Shown here: in pieces, positions 1 through 9,363 of the stretch
Layout: every line of letters begins with the position of its first letter
How positions within the stretch are numbered: the first letter of the stretch is position 1
From: Planctomycetota bacterium
GTDB taxonomy: Bacteria > Planctomycetota > Planctomycetia > Gemmatales > Gemmataceae
NCBI GenBank assembly: GCA_029777335.1
Contig: JAKOSN010000192.1
Span: forward strand, 1 to 33,796
DNA length: 33,796 nucleotides
Direction of reading: 5' to 3'
The notes under the pieces: model-generated
Databases searched by the model: none
Told to the model about the DNA's origin: nothing
What the model saw: only the letters and a program-made list of their open reading frames with translations
Program-made: the position numbers and the translations under genes

Positions 1-489
1 GGCCTCGGCGGTCTTGAGGCTATCCTCGAGTTGCTTGACCCGAGCCAGGGCGCCATCCAGCATCGCCTCGTAGGTAATCACTGGCTGGTTTTTGTTGGCA
101 TCCCAGGCCATGGCGCGTTTGCCTTCGAAGATATCCTTCACGAGCTTGCTCCGCAACTCTTCGAGTTCCTTCTTGCGCTCATCGGAAAGTCCGCCGCCAA
201 ACTGATTGGAGTCGAACTTCGCCTTGTTCTGTGCCAGTTCTTCCAGCGCTTTGCCCTCGACCGGGATGCCCAGATAGGCACGGAGGAGATTGGCCTCGAA
301 GCGATAGAAATCGCGTTCGTCGTCAGCCTTCTTGCGATCGCCGTCGGCTTTCTTCTTGTCGGCTTTCAGCTTATCCTGATCGGCAAAGCCATAGTATGTC
401 CCCACCCCGAGCCCAATCGTGGCGAGGATGAAAAACACCAGGACAATCACCAGTCCCTGGTTGGATTCTTTACCACCTTTGGCTGCCAT
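1..489 (-). CDS. Membrane-anchored coiled-coil protein, partial (3' end outside window)
   Basis: The frame is open from the ATG at 489 down to base 1 without a stop, giving 163 residues of a longer protein. Residues 1-11 are polar (MAAKGGKES), residues 12-34 form one hydrophobic membrane segment (starts GLVIVLVFFIL), and the rest is a Lys/Glu/Asp-rich helix with heptad character (KLKADKKKADGDRKKADDER). This suggests a bitopic protein whose coiled-coil domain faces the periplasm. No catalytic motif is visible and I cannot assign a family. A promoter-like pair lies 94-121 bases upstream of the start (TTGACA, 16 bases, TACACT on the minus strand). A long reading frame on the opposite strand is its shadow. 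Confidence 0.8.
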   Translation of the reverse strand, partial: MAAKGGKESNQGLVIVLVFFILATIGLGVGTYYGFADQDKLKADKKKADGDRKKADDERDFYRFEANLLRAYLGIPVEGKALEELAQNKAKFDSNQFGGGLSDERKKELEELRSKLVKDIFEGKRAMAWDANKNQPVITYEAMLDGALARVKQLEDSLKTAEA

Positions 490-582
490 GTCTGTCGGAC
501 CTCAGTAGAGGGGAGGGGCCACCAGAAAAGATACGGTTCTGCGGGCATCAGAACGAGCGCCATGAAGAGAACCGCTAATATT

Positions 583-610
583 AGTGTAAAGGCTGGCGAA
601 GAGGTGTCAA
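583..610 (-). promoter_or_regulatory. Sigma-70-type promoter for the minus-strand membrane/coiled-coil gene
   Basis: Read on the minus strand, a perfect -35 TTGACA (610-605) is followed after 16 bases by TACACT (588-583, 4 of 6 matches). It points at the gene starting at 489 and would give a leader of about 87 bases. Seen by eye only. Confidence 0.5.
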
Positions 611-768
611 TTGAATCAGCCAGGAACATTGGCGAGTTCCACGCGATCCGGCGAAGCGTGGCAATTGTGCCTAACCTGGCGAAGGAGGGAATCACGCGGA
701 GCAAGGCGAAAGAGGCTGGTCACGCCGATTGTGCCGCGCGCCGAGGAACGGCCCTGCTGCAAAAAGGC

Positions 769-797
769 TTGACAGTCTGGGAAGACCGCTTTAGACT
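769..797 (+). promoter_or_regulatory. Sigma-70-type promoter far upstream of polA
   Basis: TTGACA at 769-774 (perfect -35), a 17-base spacer, then TAGACT at 792-797 (4 of 6 matches to the -10). Initiation would be near 804. The next real gene on this strand is polA at 1226, so the transcript would carry a leader of about 420 bases or encode a small RNA. Confidence 0.5.
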
Positions 798-1225
798 TCT
801 TGTTGTAAATAAACGTCTAGCCACGGCTGTTTGTCAGGGATCTTTTGCCATCATCCTCGGACCCCTGGCCGTTCCCGTTCTGAGCGCAAGAGTTTCCTCC
901 ACAATCCACCCCGTGGCGGTGTTTCGGAAACCTCCTACCTTCCCCTCGATCAACCGATCCTGAGAGTGGACAGGTTCTATTACCTTCGATGAACCATGAA
1001 CTGCAGGTCTTTTTGAGCTGGCCCGCTGCCTGACCCTGGACGGGCAGAGTTCGCATGGGAACAAGATCGCTCCTGCCACCCCCTTGACTCGGCTGAGTCT
1101 CGCTGGGTTGGTTTGCCCTGCGGTGCCCTGCCACACCCAGTCCGGCTGGGTTGCAACACTGCTCGCTGACTTCTGGCGCGCGACTGGATGGACCAGCCCG
1201 GTGACTGCGCGCGTTGCAGGTGAGG
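798..1225 (+). other. Long non-coding stretch before polA (leader or possible small RNA)
   Basis: No convincing gene is present: reading frames here are short or are extensions of shadows of neighbours. Small hairpins can be drawn, for example GACTC/GAGTC with a GGCT loop (1086-1099) and CCCAG/CTGGG with a TCCGG loop (1136-1150). I looked for the conserved features of RNase P RNA, SRP RNA and tmRNA and did not recognise any. With the promoter at 769-797, it is best read as a long polA leader. Confidence 0.35.
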
Positions 1226-4090
1226 ATGACCATCACCATTCCTGACACAAACTCTGATCGGCTGATCCTGATTGATGCACATAGTCTCATCTTTCAGGTC
1301 TTTCACGCCATTCGTGACCGAATGACGAGCCCGTCCGGCGTGCCTACCAACGCGCTGTTCGGCTTTGCCCGTGACATGATGTTTCTGCGCAAACAGCGAC
1401 CCGAGTATCTGGTCTGTGCCTTCGATTCGTCCGGGCCCACTTTCCGCGAAGCGCTTTACCCACAATACAAGGCGAATCGCGACGAGATGCCCTCGGATCT
1501 GGCCTTGCAGATTCCGCTTATCCATGAAGTCCTTCAGGCGATGAACATTCCGGTGGTCAGCCACCCAGATTACGAGGCCGATGATCTGATCGCCACACTC
1601 GCCCACGCCGGTGCAGAGCGCGGCCTGGACGTTCTGATCTGTTCGAGCGACAAGGATTGCCGCCAACTTATTTCCGACCGCATTCGTGTCTTTAGCCTGC
1701 GCAAACGACAAGAGTTCGGCCGCAAGGAATTGCTCGACGAGTGGGGGATCACTCCCGAGCAGGCGGTCGATTTTCAGACTCTCGTCGGCGACTCGGTCGA
1801 CAACGTCCCTGGAGTTCCGGGAATCGGCGAAAAGACTGCCGGGCGTCTTCTGCAACAGTTCGGGACTCTGGAGAATCTGCTCGCTCACATCGATCAGGTC
1901 CCCGGTGCGAAGAAACAGGAAAGCCTGCGCGCCAGTCTCCCCACCCTCGAGCTGAGCCGTCGCCTTGTCCGCCTGGCACGCGATGTGCCTATTGAACTGG
2001 ACTGGGAGGCGTGGCGCTTCCAGGAATGGGATGCGCCCAGGGTGCAGAACTTATTTCAGGGCTGGGGGTTTCAATCGTTGCTCGCCCAGGTACGCACCGC
2101 CACCGCCCCCGCGGGAGAACGCCAGCAATTGCTCTTTCCTGAAGAGGAACTTTTCCCCTTTGGGGCAAATGCACCCAATGGTGACGGGAAGGTGCGCGAT
2201 GCCAACTGGCAGGCCACCTATCATCTGGTCGACACGCCGGAGAAGTTCGCGCCCGTGCTCGAAGAACTTCACCGTTGTCCCCGATTCGCCATTGACCTGG
2301 AAACCACGGGCTTGCAACCCCTGGAATGCGAAATAGTAGGGATTGCCCTGTCGTGGCGCGAAGGAGAAGCCTGGTATCTCGCGCTGCGCGGACCTGCCGA
2401 TGCCAACGTGCTTGATCCTCATGCCACATTAGCCGCCCTGAAGCCGATCCTGGAAAACCCGGCGGTGAGCAAGGTCAATCAAAATATCAAATACGATCTC
2501 CTGGTTCTCCGGGCTCATGGAATTGAGGTGTTGGGAGTCGCTGGTGATCCGATGGTGGCAGATTACCTCTTGCATGCGGGGGAGCGCAGTCATAATCTAG
2601 AAGATCTCGCACGCCGGTATCTGAATCATCAGGTAATCCCAATTACGGACCTGATTGGGCCCCGAACCAGAAAGCAAGCGCAACTGCGCATGGATGAAGT
2701 CGCCACCGCGCGCGTGGCGGAGTACGCCGGGGAAGATGCCGATGTTGCCTGGCGCCTTACGCGCCAGCTCGAACAACAACTCGCGCAGCCGGATCGCAGC
2801 GGGAAACCCTCCCCGCTCGCCCCTCTCTATCACGAGGTGGAGATCCCCTTGATCGCGGTTCTTGCCGAGATGGAATTCAATGGGATTCGTCTGGATTGTC
2901 CGCGTCTTGAGCAACTCAGCCGGGAGATGGAAGCACAACTGACCGAGATCGAGGGTCGCATTTATCAGTTGGCCGGGCATCGGTTTCAGATCAGTTCCTT
3001 GCCGCAACTTCGCAAGGTGCTGTTCGATGAACTCAAACTGCCGCCCCAACGCAAAACGGGAACGACAGGGGCAGCGAGCACTGATCAGGAGACACTCGAA
3101 AAGCTGGCGGCCCTCACCGATCACCCCGGTCATGAGTTGCCCGGGAAGATCCTGGAGCATCGGCAGATCGCGAAGTTGAAAAGTACCTATGTGGATAGCT
3201 TACCGCAGTTGCTCAACCCCCGCACCGGGCGCATTCACGCCTCGTTTAACCAGACGGTGGCGGCCACGGGCCGGCTCTCGAGCAGCGATCCGAACCTGCA
3301 GAACATTCCCGTGCGGCGCGAACAGGGCCAGCAGATTCGACAGGCGTTTCTCCCGGAGGCGGGTTGGCTCCTTGTGACAGCGGATTACTCGCAGATCGAA
3401 CTGCGCTTGCTCGCCCACTTCTGCGAGGATGACACGCTGTGCCGGGCCTTTGCCCTGGATCGCGATATTCACTCGGCGGTCGCCGCGGAGATCTTCGGGG
3501 TGCGCGAGGCGGACGTGTCGCCGGCGCATCGGCGGATGGCGAAGACGGTCAACTTTGGGGTGGTGTATGGCATCAGCGCCCACGGGCTGGCGCAGCGTTT
3601 GCGCATTCCGCGTGAGGAGGCGGCCCGATTTATCGACGCCTATTTCGCGCGCTACCCACGGGTGCAGGAGTACCAAACACGTCTGCTGGAAAATTGTCGC
3701 CAGAATGGCTATGTTTCCACCATCCTGGGACGGCGCCGACGGATCGATGGCATCCGCCCAAACTCCACCTATCAGCAACGCAATCAACCCGAGCGCGAAG
3801 CGATTAACATGGAGGTCCAGGGCTCGGCGGCCGACCTGATCAAACTGGCCATGTTGCGTGTGCATCGGCGTTTGCGGGCGGAGCAAATGCGGGCCCGCTT
3901 GTTATTGCAGATCCACGATGAACTGGTCTTCGAGGCGCCCCCAGAGGAACAAAACCGGCTCGTTCACCTGGTTCGCCATGAAATGACCACTCCCTTGCAG
4001 GAACAGCTGGCCCTGAAAGTTCCTCTCCAGGTCGATGTGGCCAGGGGGCCCAACTGGCTCGATGTGATCGAGGTTCCGCACACTCCATGA
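1226..4090 (+). CDS. polA: DNA polymerase I with 5' nuclease and 3'-5' proofreading domains
   Basis: This 954-residue protein has the full three-domain layout of PolA. The 5' nuclease (about 1-290) shows the acidic cluster YEADD (116-120) and the helix-hairpin-helix VPGVPGIGEKTA. The 3'-5' exonuclease (about 330-515) keeps all three exo motifs: DLE (D358, E360), the Exo II NIKYD segment (D424) and YAGED (Y500, D504), so proofreading is probably active. The polymerase domain has motif A with D720 (TADYSQIELR), the O helix RRMAKTVNFGVVYG with K773, F777 and Y781, and motif C HDE (897-899). It repairs DNA and removes RNA primers. The ATG at 1226 is preferred; in-frame TTG 1214 and GTG 1220 are alternatives. 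The stop overlaps coaE as ATGA, implying coupled translation. Confidence 0.97.
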   Translation: MTITIPDTNSDRLILIDAHSLIFQVFHAIRDRMTSPSGVPTNALFGFARDMMFLRKQRPEYLVCAFDSSGPTFREALYPQYKANRDEMPSDLALQIPLIHEVLQAMNIPVVSHPDYEADDLIATLAHAGAERGLDVLICSSDKDCRQLISDRIRVFSLRKRQEFGRKELLDEWGITPEQAVDFQTLVGDSVDNVPGVPGIGEKTAGRLLQQFGTLENLLAHIDQVPGAKKQESLRASLPTLELSRRLVRLARDVPIELDWEAWRFQEWDAPRVQNLFQGWGFQSLLAQVRTATAPAGERQQLLFPEEELFPFGANAPNGDGKVRDANWQATYHLVDTPEKFAPVLEELHRCPRFAIDLETTGLQPLECEIVGIALSWREGEAWYLALRGPADANVLDPHATLAALKPILENPAVSKVNQNIKYDLLVLRAHGIEVLGVAGDPMVADYLLHAGERSHNLEDLARRYLNHQVIPITDLIGPRTRKQAQLRMDEVATARVAEYAGEDADVAWRLTRQLEQQLAQPDRSGKPSPLAPLYHEVEIPLIAVLAEMEFNGIRLDCPRLEQLSREMEAQLTEIEGRIYQLAGHRFQISSLPQLRKVLFDELKLPPQRKTGTTGAASTDQETLEKLAALTDHPGHELPGKILEHRQIAKLKSTYVDSLPQLLNPRTGRIHASFNQTVAATGRLSSSDPNLQNIPVRREQGQQIRQAFLPEAGWLLVTADYSQIELRLLAHFCEDDTLCRAFALDRDIHSAVAAEIFGVREADVSPAHRRMAKTVNFGVVYGISAHGLAQRLRIPREEAARFIDAYFARYPRVQEYQTRLLENCRQNGYVSTILGRRRRIDGIRPNSTYQQRNQPEREAINMEVQGSAADLIKLAMLRVHRRLRAEQMRARLLLQIHDELVFEAPPEEQNRLVHLVRHEMTTPLQEQLALKVPLQVDVARGPNWLDVIEVPHTP

Positions 4091-4731
4091 GCGGCGTATC
4101 TACCCAATCACAGAGCCGGCTTCAATCCCCCCTGGTGGTTGGGCTGGTAGGCGGGATCGGTAGCGGAAAGAGCGAGGTAGCACAATTGCTCACCGAGCAC
4201 GGTGGGACGATCATCTCTGGCGATGCTCTGGGTCACCAGGCGCTCCACGTCCCGGAGATCCGAGCTGCGATTGTGGCCCGCTGGGGCACCCAACTGCTCG
4301 ACGAACAGGGCGCCATTGTGCGCTCGCGCCTGGCGCAGATTGTCTTTCGCGATCCCCAGGAACGTACCGCGCTGGAAGGTCTGGTGCATCCGTGGATCAA
4401 GTCGGCCATACGACACGAACTGGAAAATGCCCGGCAGAATCCCGCCAACCGCGTCATTGTCCTCGACGCAGCCGTGATGCTGGAGGCGGGATGGACCGAC
4501 GGCTGTGACTACCTGGTGTTTGTAGATACGCCGCGCGAGCTGCGTCTGCAGCGGATTGCGGTGCAGCGCGGCTGGACGGCAAAGGAGGTGGAAAACCGCG
4601 AACAGGCACAGCTGCCGCTGGCGGAAAAAGCCCGGCGCGCGGATGTGTGCATTCAGAATTCTGGCTCCCGCGAGGAGCTGCGCCGCCAGGTTGCGGCGCT
4701 GCTGGCGAACTGGGAGCATGCTCGTGCATGA
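4087..4731 (+). CDS. coaE: Dephospho-CoA kinase
   Basis: A 214-residue P-loop kinase that phosphorylates the 3'-hydroxyl of dephospho-CoA, the last step of coenzyme A synthesis in the cytoplasm. The Walker A loop GGIGSGKS is at residues 22-29. The family segment around GDALGHQAL, the VHPWIK block, and the C-terminal RQRGW-like lid (QRGWTAKEVENREQAQLPL) and KARRADVCIQNSGS block are all present. Length fits the family (about 200). The ATG lies inside the polA stop (ATGA), so the two form an operon; polA-coaE is a known neighbour pair in many bacteria. Confidence 0.95.
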   Translation: MSGVSTQSQSRLQSPLVVGLVGGIGSGKSEVAQLLTEHGGTIISGDALGHQALHVPEIRAAIVARWGTQLLDEQGAIVRSRLAQIVFRDPQERTALEGLVHPWIKSAIRHELENARQNPANRVIVLDAAVMLEAGWTDGCDYLVFVDTPRELRLQRIAVQRGWTAKEVENREQAQLPLAEKARRADVCIQNSGSREELRRQVAALLANWEHARA

Positions 4732-4755
4732 ACGCCTCGGCGTTATTTCTATAGG

Positions 4756-4772
4756 GAGAGGAAACCCCTCTC
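4756..4772 (+). repeat. Small hairpin in the coaE-rho gap
   Basis: GAGAGG (4756-4761) and CCTCTC (4767-4772) form a six-base-pair stem with a five-base loop, 24 bases after the coaE stop. There is no T run after it, so it is not a convincing intrinsic terminator. The rest of the gap to rho (4773-4988) holds no gene that I can support. Confidence 0.3.
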
Positions 4773-4988
4773 GGTGACCGTTTGAACTTCAAGGACTTCA
4801 TCAACCACAAACCTGTGCACTGCCTGCCGCTGGCGCGCCGTGCGATGTACCCATCGGGTGACATTTCGGTGTCCCCAGCGCGGCCAGGAACTCTCGCGGG
4901 GCCAACGTACCGAGTCGTCTCGGCCCACTGCCCCGACCGAGTCTGCTTCCTGTCTTCCGCGCCAGCCATTCTGTAGGAGAGATCAACC

Positions 4989-6488
<1,500 letters not shown>

Positions 6489-6519
6489 TCGCCGTTCAGA
6501 CAACCACCTGCCTGGGATT

Positions 6520-6563
6520 GGCCACTGTCGTTCCTTCCACACGACCGGACGACAGTGGCCTTT
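6520..6563 (+). terminator. Perfect 12-bp hairpin after rho, before ribH
   Basis: GGCCACTGTCGT (6520-6531) and ACGACAGTGGCC (6549-6560) are exact inverted copies with a 17-base loop, followed by TTT. It lies 31 bases after the rho stop and 26 bases before the ribH start. It reads as an intrinsic terminator with a short U tract, or as an attenuator controlling read-through into ribH. The T run exists only on the plus-strand side. Confidence 0.7.
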
Positions 6564-6586
6564 CGCACAAAGGGACCTCAACGATC

Positions 6587-7069
6587 ATGGCGGTTATCGA
6601 AGGTAGTTTCTCTCCTCCCGCTGGCCGCTTTGCCCTGGTAGCGGCTCGCTTCAATCACTTCATCGTGGAACACCTCATCGGCGGCGCGCGCGATGGGCTG
6701 CTTCGCCATGGAGTATCTGCCGAGGCGATCGATCTGATCTGGGTTCCGGGATCGTTTGAAATTCCACTTGTGGCCCGCCGCGTGGCAAGCGGCGGACAAT
6801 ATGCCGCAGTGATCACGCTCGGCGCAATCATCCGGGGCGATACCGATCACTACGACTATGTGGCCGGAGAGGCAGCCAAGGGTGTGGCCCAGGCGTCGCT
6901 CAGCACCGGGGTTCCGGTGATCTTCGGCATTCTGACCTGCGATACCCTGGAACAGGCGATTAATCGCGCCGGAGCCAAGGCGGGTAACAAGGGATTTGAA
7001 GCGGCTGTTTCGGCGATTGAGATGGTGAATCTGCTCCGGCAACTCCCGGGCGGACCACTTGCCTCTTGA
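6587..7069 (+). CDS. ribH: 6,7-dimethyl-8-ribityllumazine synthase (riboflavin synthase beta chain)
   Basis: From the ATG at 6587 this is a 160-residue protein, the usual family length. It condenses 5-amino-6-ribitylaminouracil with 3,4-dihydroxy-2-butanone 4-phosphate to form lumazine, the penultimate step of riboflavin synthesis, and normally assembles into large icosahedral or pentameric particles. Visible motifs are RFNHFI near the N terminus, WVPGSFEIP, the substrate loop [14 protein letters not shown] and [17 protein letters not shown], followed by NKGFEAA. An in-frame TTG at 6518 would extend it by 23 residues, but that start would fall inside the terminator stem and is rejected. No other rib genes lie nearby. 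Confidence 0.95.
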   Translation: MAVIEGSFSPPAGRFALVAARFNHFIVEHLIGGARDGLLRHGVSAEAIDLIWVPGSFEIPLVARRVASGGQYAAVITLGAIIRGDTDHYDYVAGEAAKGVAQASLSTGVPVIFGILTCDTLEQAINRAGAKAGNKGFEAAVSAIEMVNLLRQLPGGPLAS

Positions 7070-7153
7070 GAGCTCCTCCCGGTGCGCCTCGGGGATCTCC
7101 CTGCGTAGAATGCAGGTAGTGCCCCTGTCTTCGCGGAAAAAGGAGGGATCATC

Positions 7154-7687
7154 ATGAGCGAAACCGCAACGGTAGCGGGGACCGAGGTGAGGACGCGCGT
7201 GCAGGAAGCGTTGCGCAAGAATCCAGGGATGATGACCCTTCAGCTGGCGCGCGACCTGGGGGTGCCCGAGGTCGAGGTGATCCGCGCCTTGCCCTCGGAG
7301 CGCGTCGTGGAACTCGATCCCAGCCGCTGGGAAGAGATTCTCCGCGCGCTGGAAGGAATCGCCAAGGTCCACGTGATTGTTAGCAATGGCTGCGTGACGA
7401 GTGAGGTCATTGGTCAGTTTGGTGGCTTTAGCACCTGGGGAGAGTTTTTCAACGTTCAGAGCAAGACGCTCGACATGCACATCCGCTGGCCGCAGTTGGC
7501 GGCAATCTTTGCCGTGGAAAAACCGGGACACATGGATGGGGTGAACACCCTTAGCATCCAATTCTACGATCGGAGCGGCGCCGCCGCATTCAAGGTGTTT
7601 CTCACCTTTGGTGGCAAGGCACCGCCCCCGGAGCGACACCAACAATTCACTCAGTTACGGGATCAGTTCCGGCTCGATAAAAAGTGA
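7154..7687 (+). CDS. HutX/ChuX-family cytosolic heme carrier protein
   Basis: The 177-residue protein matches the overall pattern of the HutX/ChuX family (about 165 residues), which binds or hands over heme in the cytosol. An N-terminal helical segment (PGMMTLQLARDLGVPEVEVIRALP, given here only as a region at about 25-47) resembles the family's wing-like start. It is followed by the paired-barrel core with blocks like VIVSNGCVTSEVIGQF and AIFAVEKPGHMDGVNTLSIQF, then AFKVFLTFGGK near the end. A strong ribosome site AAAAGGAGGG lies six bases before the ATG. No TonB receptor or heme ABC genes are next to it, so the heme role rests on family resemblance alone. Its 3' end overlaps glpK by 41 bp on the opposite strand. 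Confidence 0.7.
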   Translation: MSETATVAGTEVRTRVQEALRKNPGMMTLQLARDLGVPEVEVIRALPSERVVELDPSRWEEILRALEGIAKVHVIVSNGCVTSEVIGQFGGFSTWGEFFNVQSKTLDMHIRWPQLAAIFAVEKPGHMDGVNTLSIQFYDRSGAAAFKVFLTFGGKAPPPERHQQFTQLRDQFRLDKK

Positions 7688-9161
7688 TCACTGCCTCGAC
7701 CGCCCGTTTCCATTGCGTTCGGCGTCGTTCGCGCTCGGGTGAGGCGAGCCGAGGAGTGAACTCCTGCGCGGCGGATGCCAACTTACGCAAACCGTCAAGG
7801 TCGGGCCAGACTCCGATGTGCAGCCCGGCGAGATAGGCTGCCCCCAGTGCCGTGGACTCGACCTGGGCGGCTTGCAGCACGGGCATCCCGAGAAAATCTG
7901 CCTGGCACTGCAGGAACCGAGCGTTCCGGGACATGCCTCCATCCACGCGCAGGACGTGCAAGGGAGCGTGCGCATCTCTGGCCGCGCACTCCACCAGATC
8001 CGCGACCTGCAGCGCGACTCCCTCAAGGGCGGCTCGTCCCAGATCGGCCGCTGTGGTGGCGCGCGTCAGACCAAAGATCACTCCGCGCACCTCCGGCACC
8101 CAGTAGGGCGCTCCCAGTCCCACCAGACCCGGAACAAAGAGGATCGGTTGTTCCTGATCCGAACGGCTCGCCAGTTCCTCGATGTCCGGCGCCGCGGCGA
8201 TCAACTTCAGGCCGTCCCGCAGCCACTGAACCGCTGCGCCCGCGATGAAGACGCTCCCTTCAAGGACATATTGCGGACGTGCATCCGTGGTGGCGGCCAG
8301 GCTGGTGACAAGGCGATGTCGCGAAAGAGTGGGTGCTCCTCCCAGATGTTGCAGGAAAAAGGCTCCGGTGCCATAGGTGCATTTGGCTTCCCCGCTCGCA
8401 AAGCCACACTGTCCAAAGAGGGCGGCCTGTTGATCACCTGCCACACCACAGATCGGGATGCCGTCGGGGAGAAAATCCAGCCCGGATGTTGCTCCATAGC
8501 TGGCGGCGCTGGGCCGCACCTCGGGGAGAATCGCGCGCGGGATCGAAAATAAACGGCACAGGTCGTCTTCCCACGCCACTTGCTGCAGATCGAGCAAAAG
8601 CGTTCGCGAGGCATTGGTCACATCGGTGGCATGGACCTTTCCGCCCGTCAAACGCCAGAGCAGAAAGCTGTCGATCGTTCCGGCGGCGAGTAATCCCTTC
8701 TCGGCGCGGGTGCGCAGCCCCGTATCGGCATCGAGGACCCACTGGAGCTTGGTCGCCGAGAAATAGGGATCGAGAATCAATCCCGTGCGTTGATGCAGCC
8801 ACTCCGCCTCTGCATGAAGTTGACGACAACGATCGGTCGTCCGACGATCCTGCCAGACGAGAGCGTGATGAACGGACGCCCCGCTCTGACGATCCCAGAG
8901 CACGCTCGTTTCACGCTGATTCGTCAAACCGATGGCACACAGTTGCTGCCCCTCGATCCCGGCGTCGGCCAGCGCCAGGGGAACGACGGTCTTCACGGAG
9001 CGCCAGATCTCCTCGGCATCGTGTTCCACCCAGCCCGGGGCCGGGTAGTACTGGGTCAACTCCAGAGCCGCTGTCCCACAGGGAGCGCCTCGTTCGTTGT
9101 ACACCACGGCCCGCGTTCCCGTGGTTCCCTGGTCGATGGCGAGCAGATACGGCATGGCCAC
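7647..9161 (-). CDS. glpK: Glycerol kinase
   Basis: A 504-residue FGGY-family kinase that converts glycerol and ATP to glycerol 3-phosphate. Motifs: AIDQGTTGTRA at the N terminus (phosphate loop), GLTNQRET (78-85), VWQDRRT (102-108), the catalytic Asp in GVAGDQQAALFGQ (D243), CTYGTGAF, and the C-terminal adenosine block RVDGGMSRNARFLQ with QAAQVESTALGAAYLAG. The start was set at GTG 9161 because GGAGG (9174-9170) sits eight bases before it; the ATG at 9155 would be 14 bases away. No glpF or glpD lies beside it, so it appears to be a stand-alone gene. Tail-to-tail overlap with the hutX-like gene. Confidence 0.96.
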   Translation of the reverse strand: MAMPYLLAIDQGTTGTRAVVYNERGAPCGTAALELTQYYPAPGWVEHDAEEIWRSVKTVVPLALADAGIEGQQLCAIGLTNQRETSVLWDRQSGASVHHALVWQDRRTTDRCRQLHAEAEWLHQRTGLILDPYFSATKLQWVLDADTGLRTRAEKGLLAAGTIDSFLLWRLTGGKVHATDVTNASRTLLLDLQQVAWEDDLCRLFSIPRAILPEVRPSAASYGATSGLDFLPDGIPICGVAGDQQAALFGQCGFASGEAKCTYGTGAFFLQHLGGAPTLSRHRLVTSLAATTDARPQYVLEGSVFIAGAAVQWLRDGLKLIAAAPDIEELASRSDQEQPILFVPGLVGLGAPYWVPEVRGVIFGLTRATTAADLGRAALEGVALQVADLVECAARDAHAPLHVLRVDGGMSRNARFLQCQADFLGMPVLQAAQVESTALGAAYLAGLHIGVWPDLDGLRKLASAAQEFTPRLASPERERRRTQWKRAVEAVITFYRAGTDPVTE

Positions 9162-9242
9162 GATATGTTCCTCCCCGTGAAAGATGTTCCAGGCATTGTG
9201 CCGCCCCTGCCCGGTGAACGCAAGGAGTTGCCTCAGGACCTC

Positions 9243-9290
9243 GTTTCAACATTTTTCCCGTCTCGCGCGATCGTGACCTATAGTTGAAAC
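9243..9290. repeat. 8-bp inverted repeat between divergent glpK and a membrane protein gene
   Basis: GTTTCAAC (9243-9250) and GTTGAAAC (9283-9290) are exact inverted copies 32 bases apart, in the middle of the 202-base divergent gap. The spacing suits a looped or two-site operator rather than a terminator. No regulator gene is adjacent. Confidence 0.35.
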
Positions 9291-9363
9291 AAGATCCGCT
9301 CCAGATGTCGTCTGGCTGAATCAACCGTGCGAACATCCCTGCTCCTCTCAAGGATCTGGTAGT

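Noticed and set aside
31..963. A 310-codon plus-strand frame running from inside the first gene into the gap
   Set aside because: It is antisense to a clean coding frame with a membrane segment and coiled coil, and its translation has no family features.
980..1888. A 302-codon minus-strand frame across the polA start
   Set aside because: It overlaps the conserved 5' nuclease domain in antisense and no promoter or ribosome site supports it.
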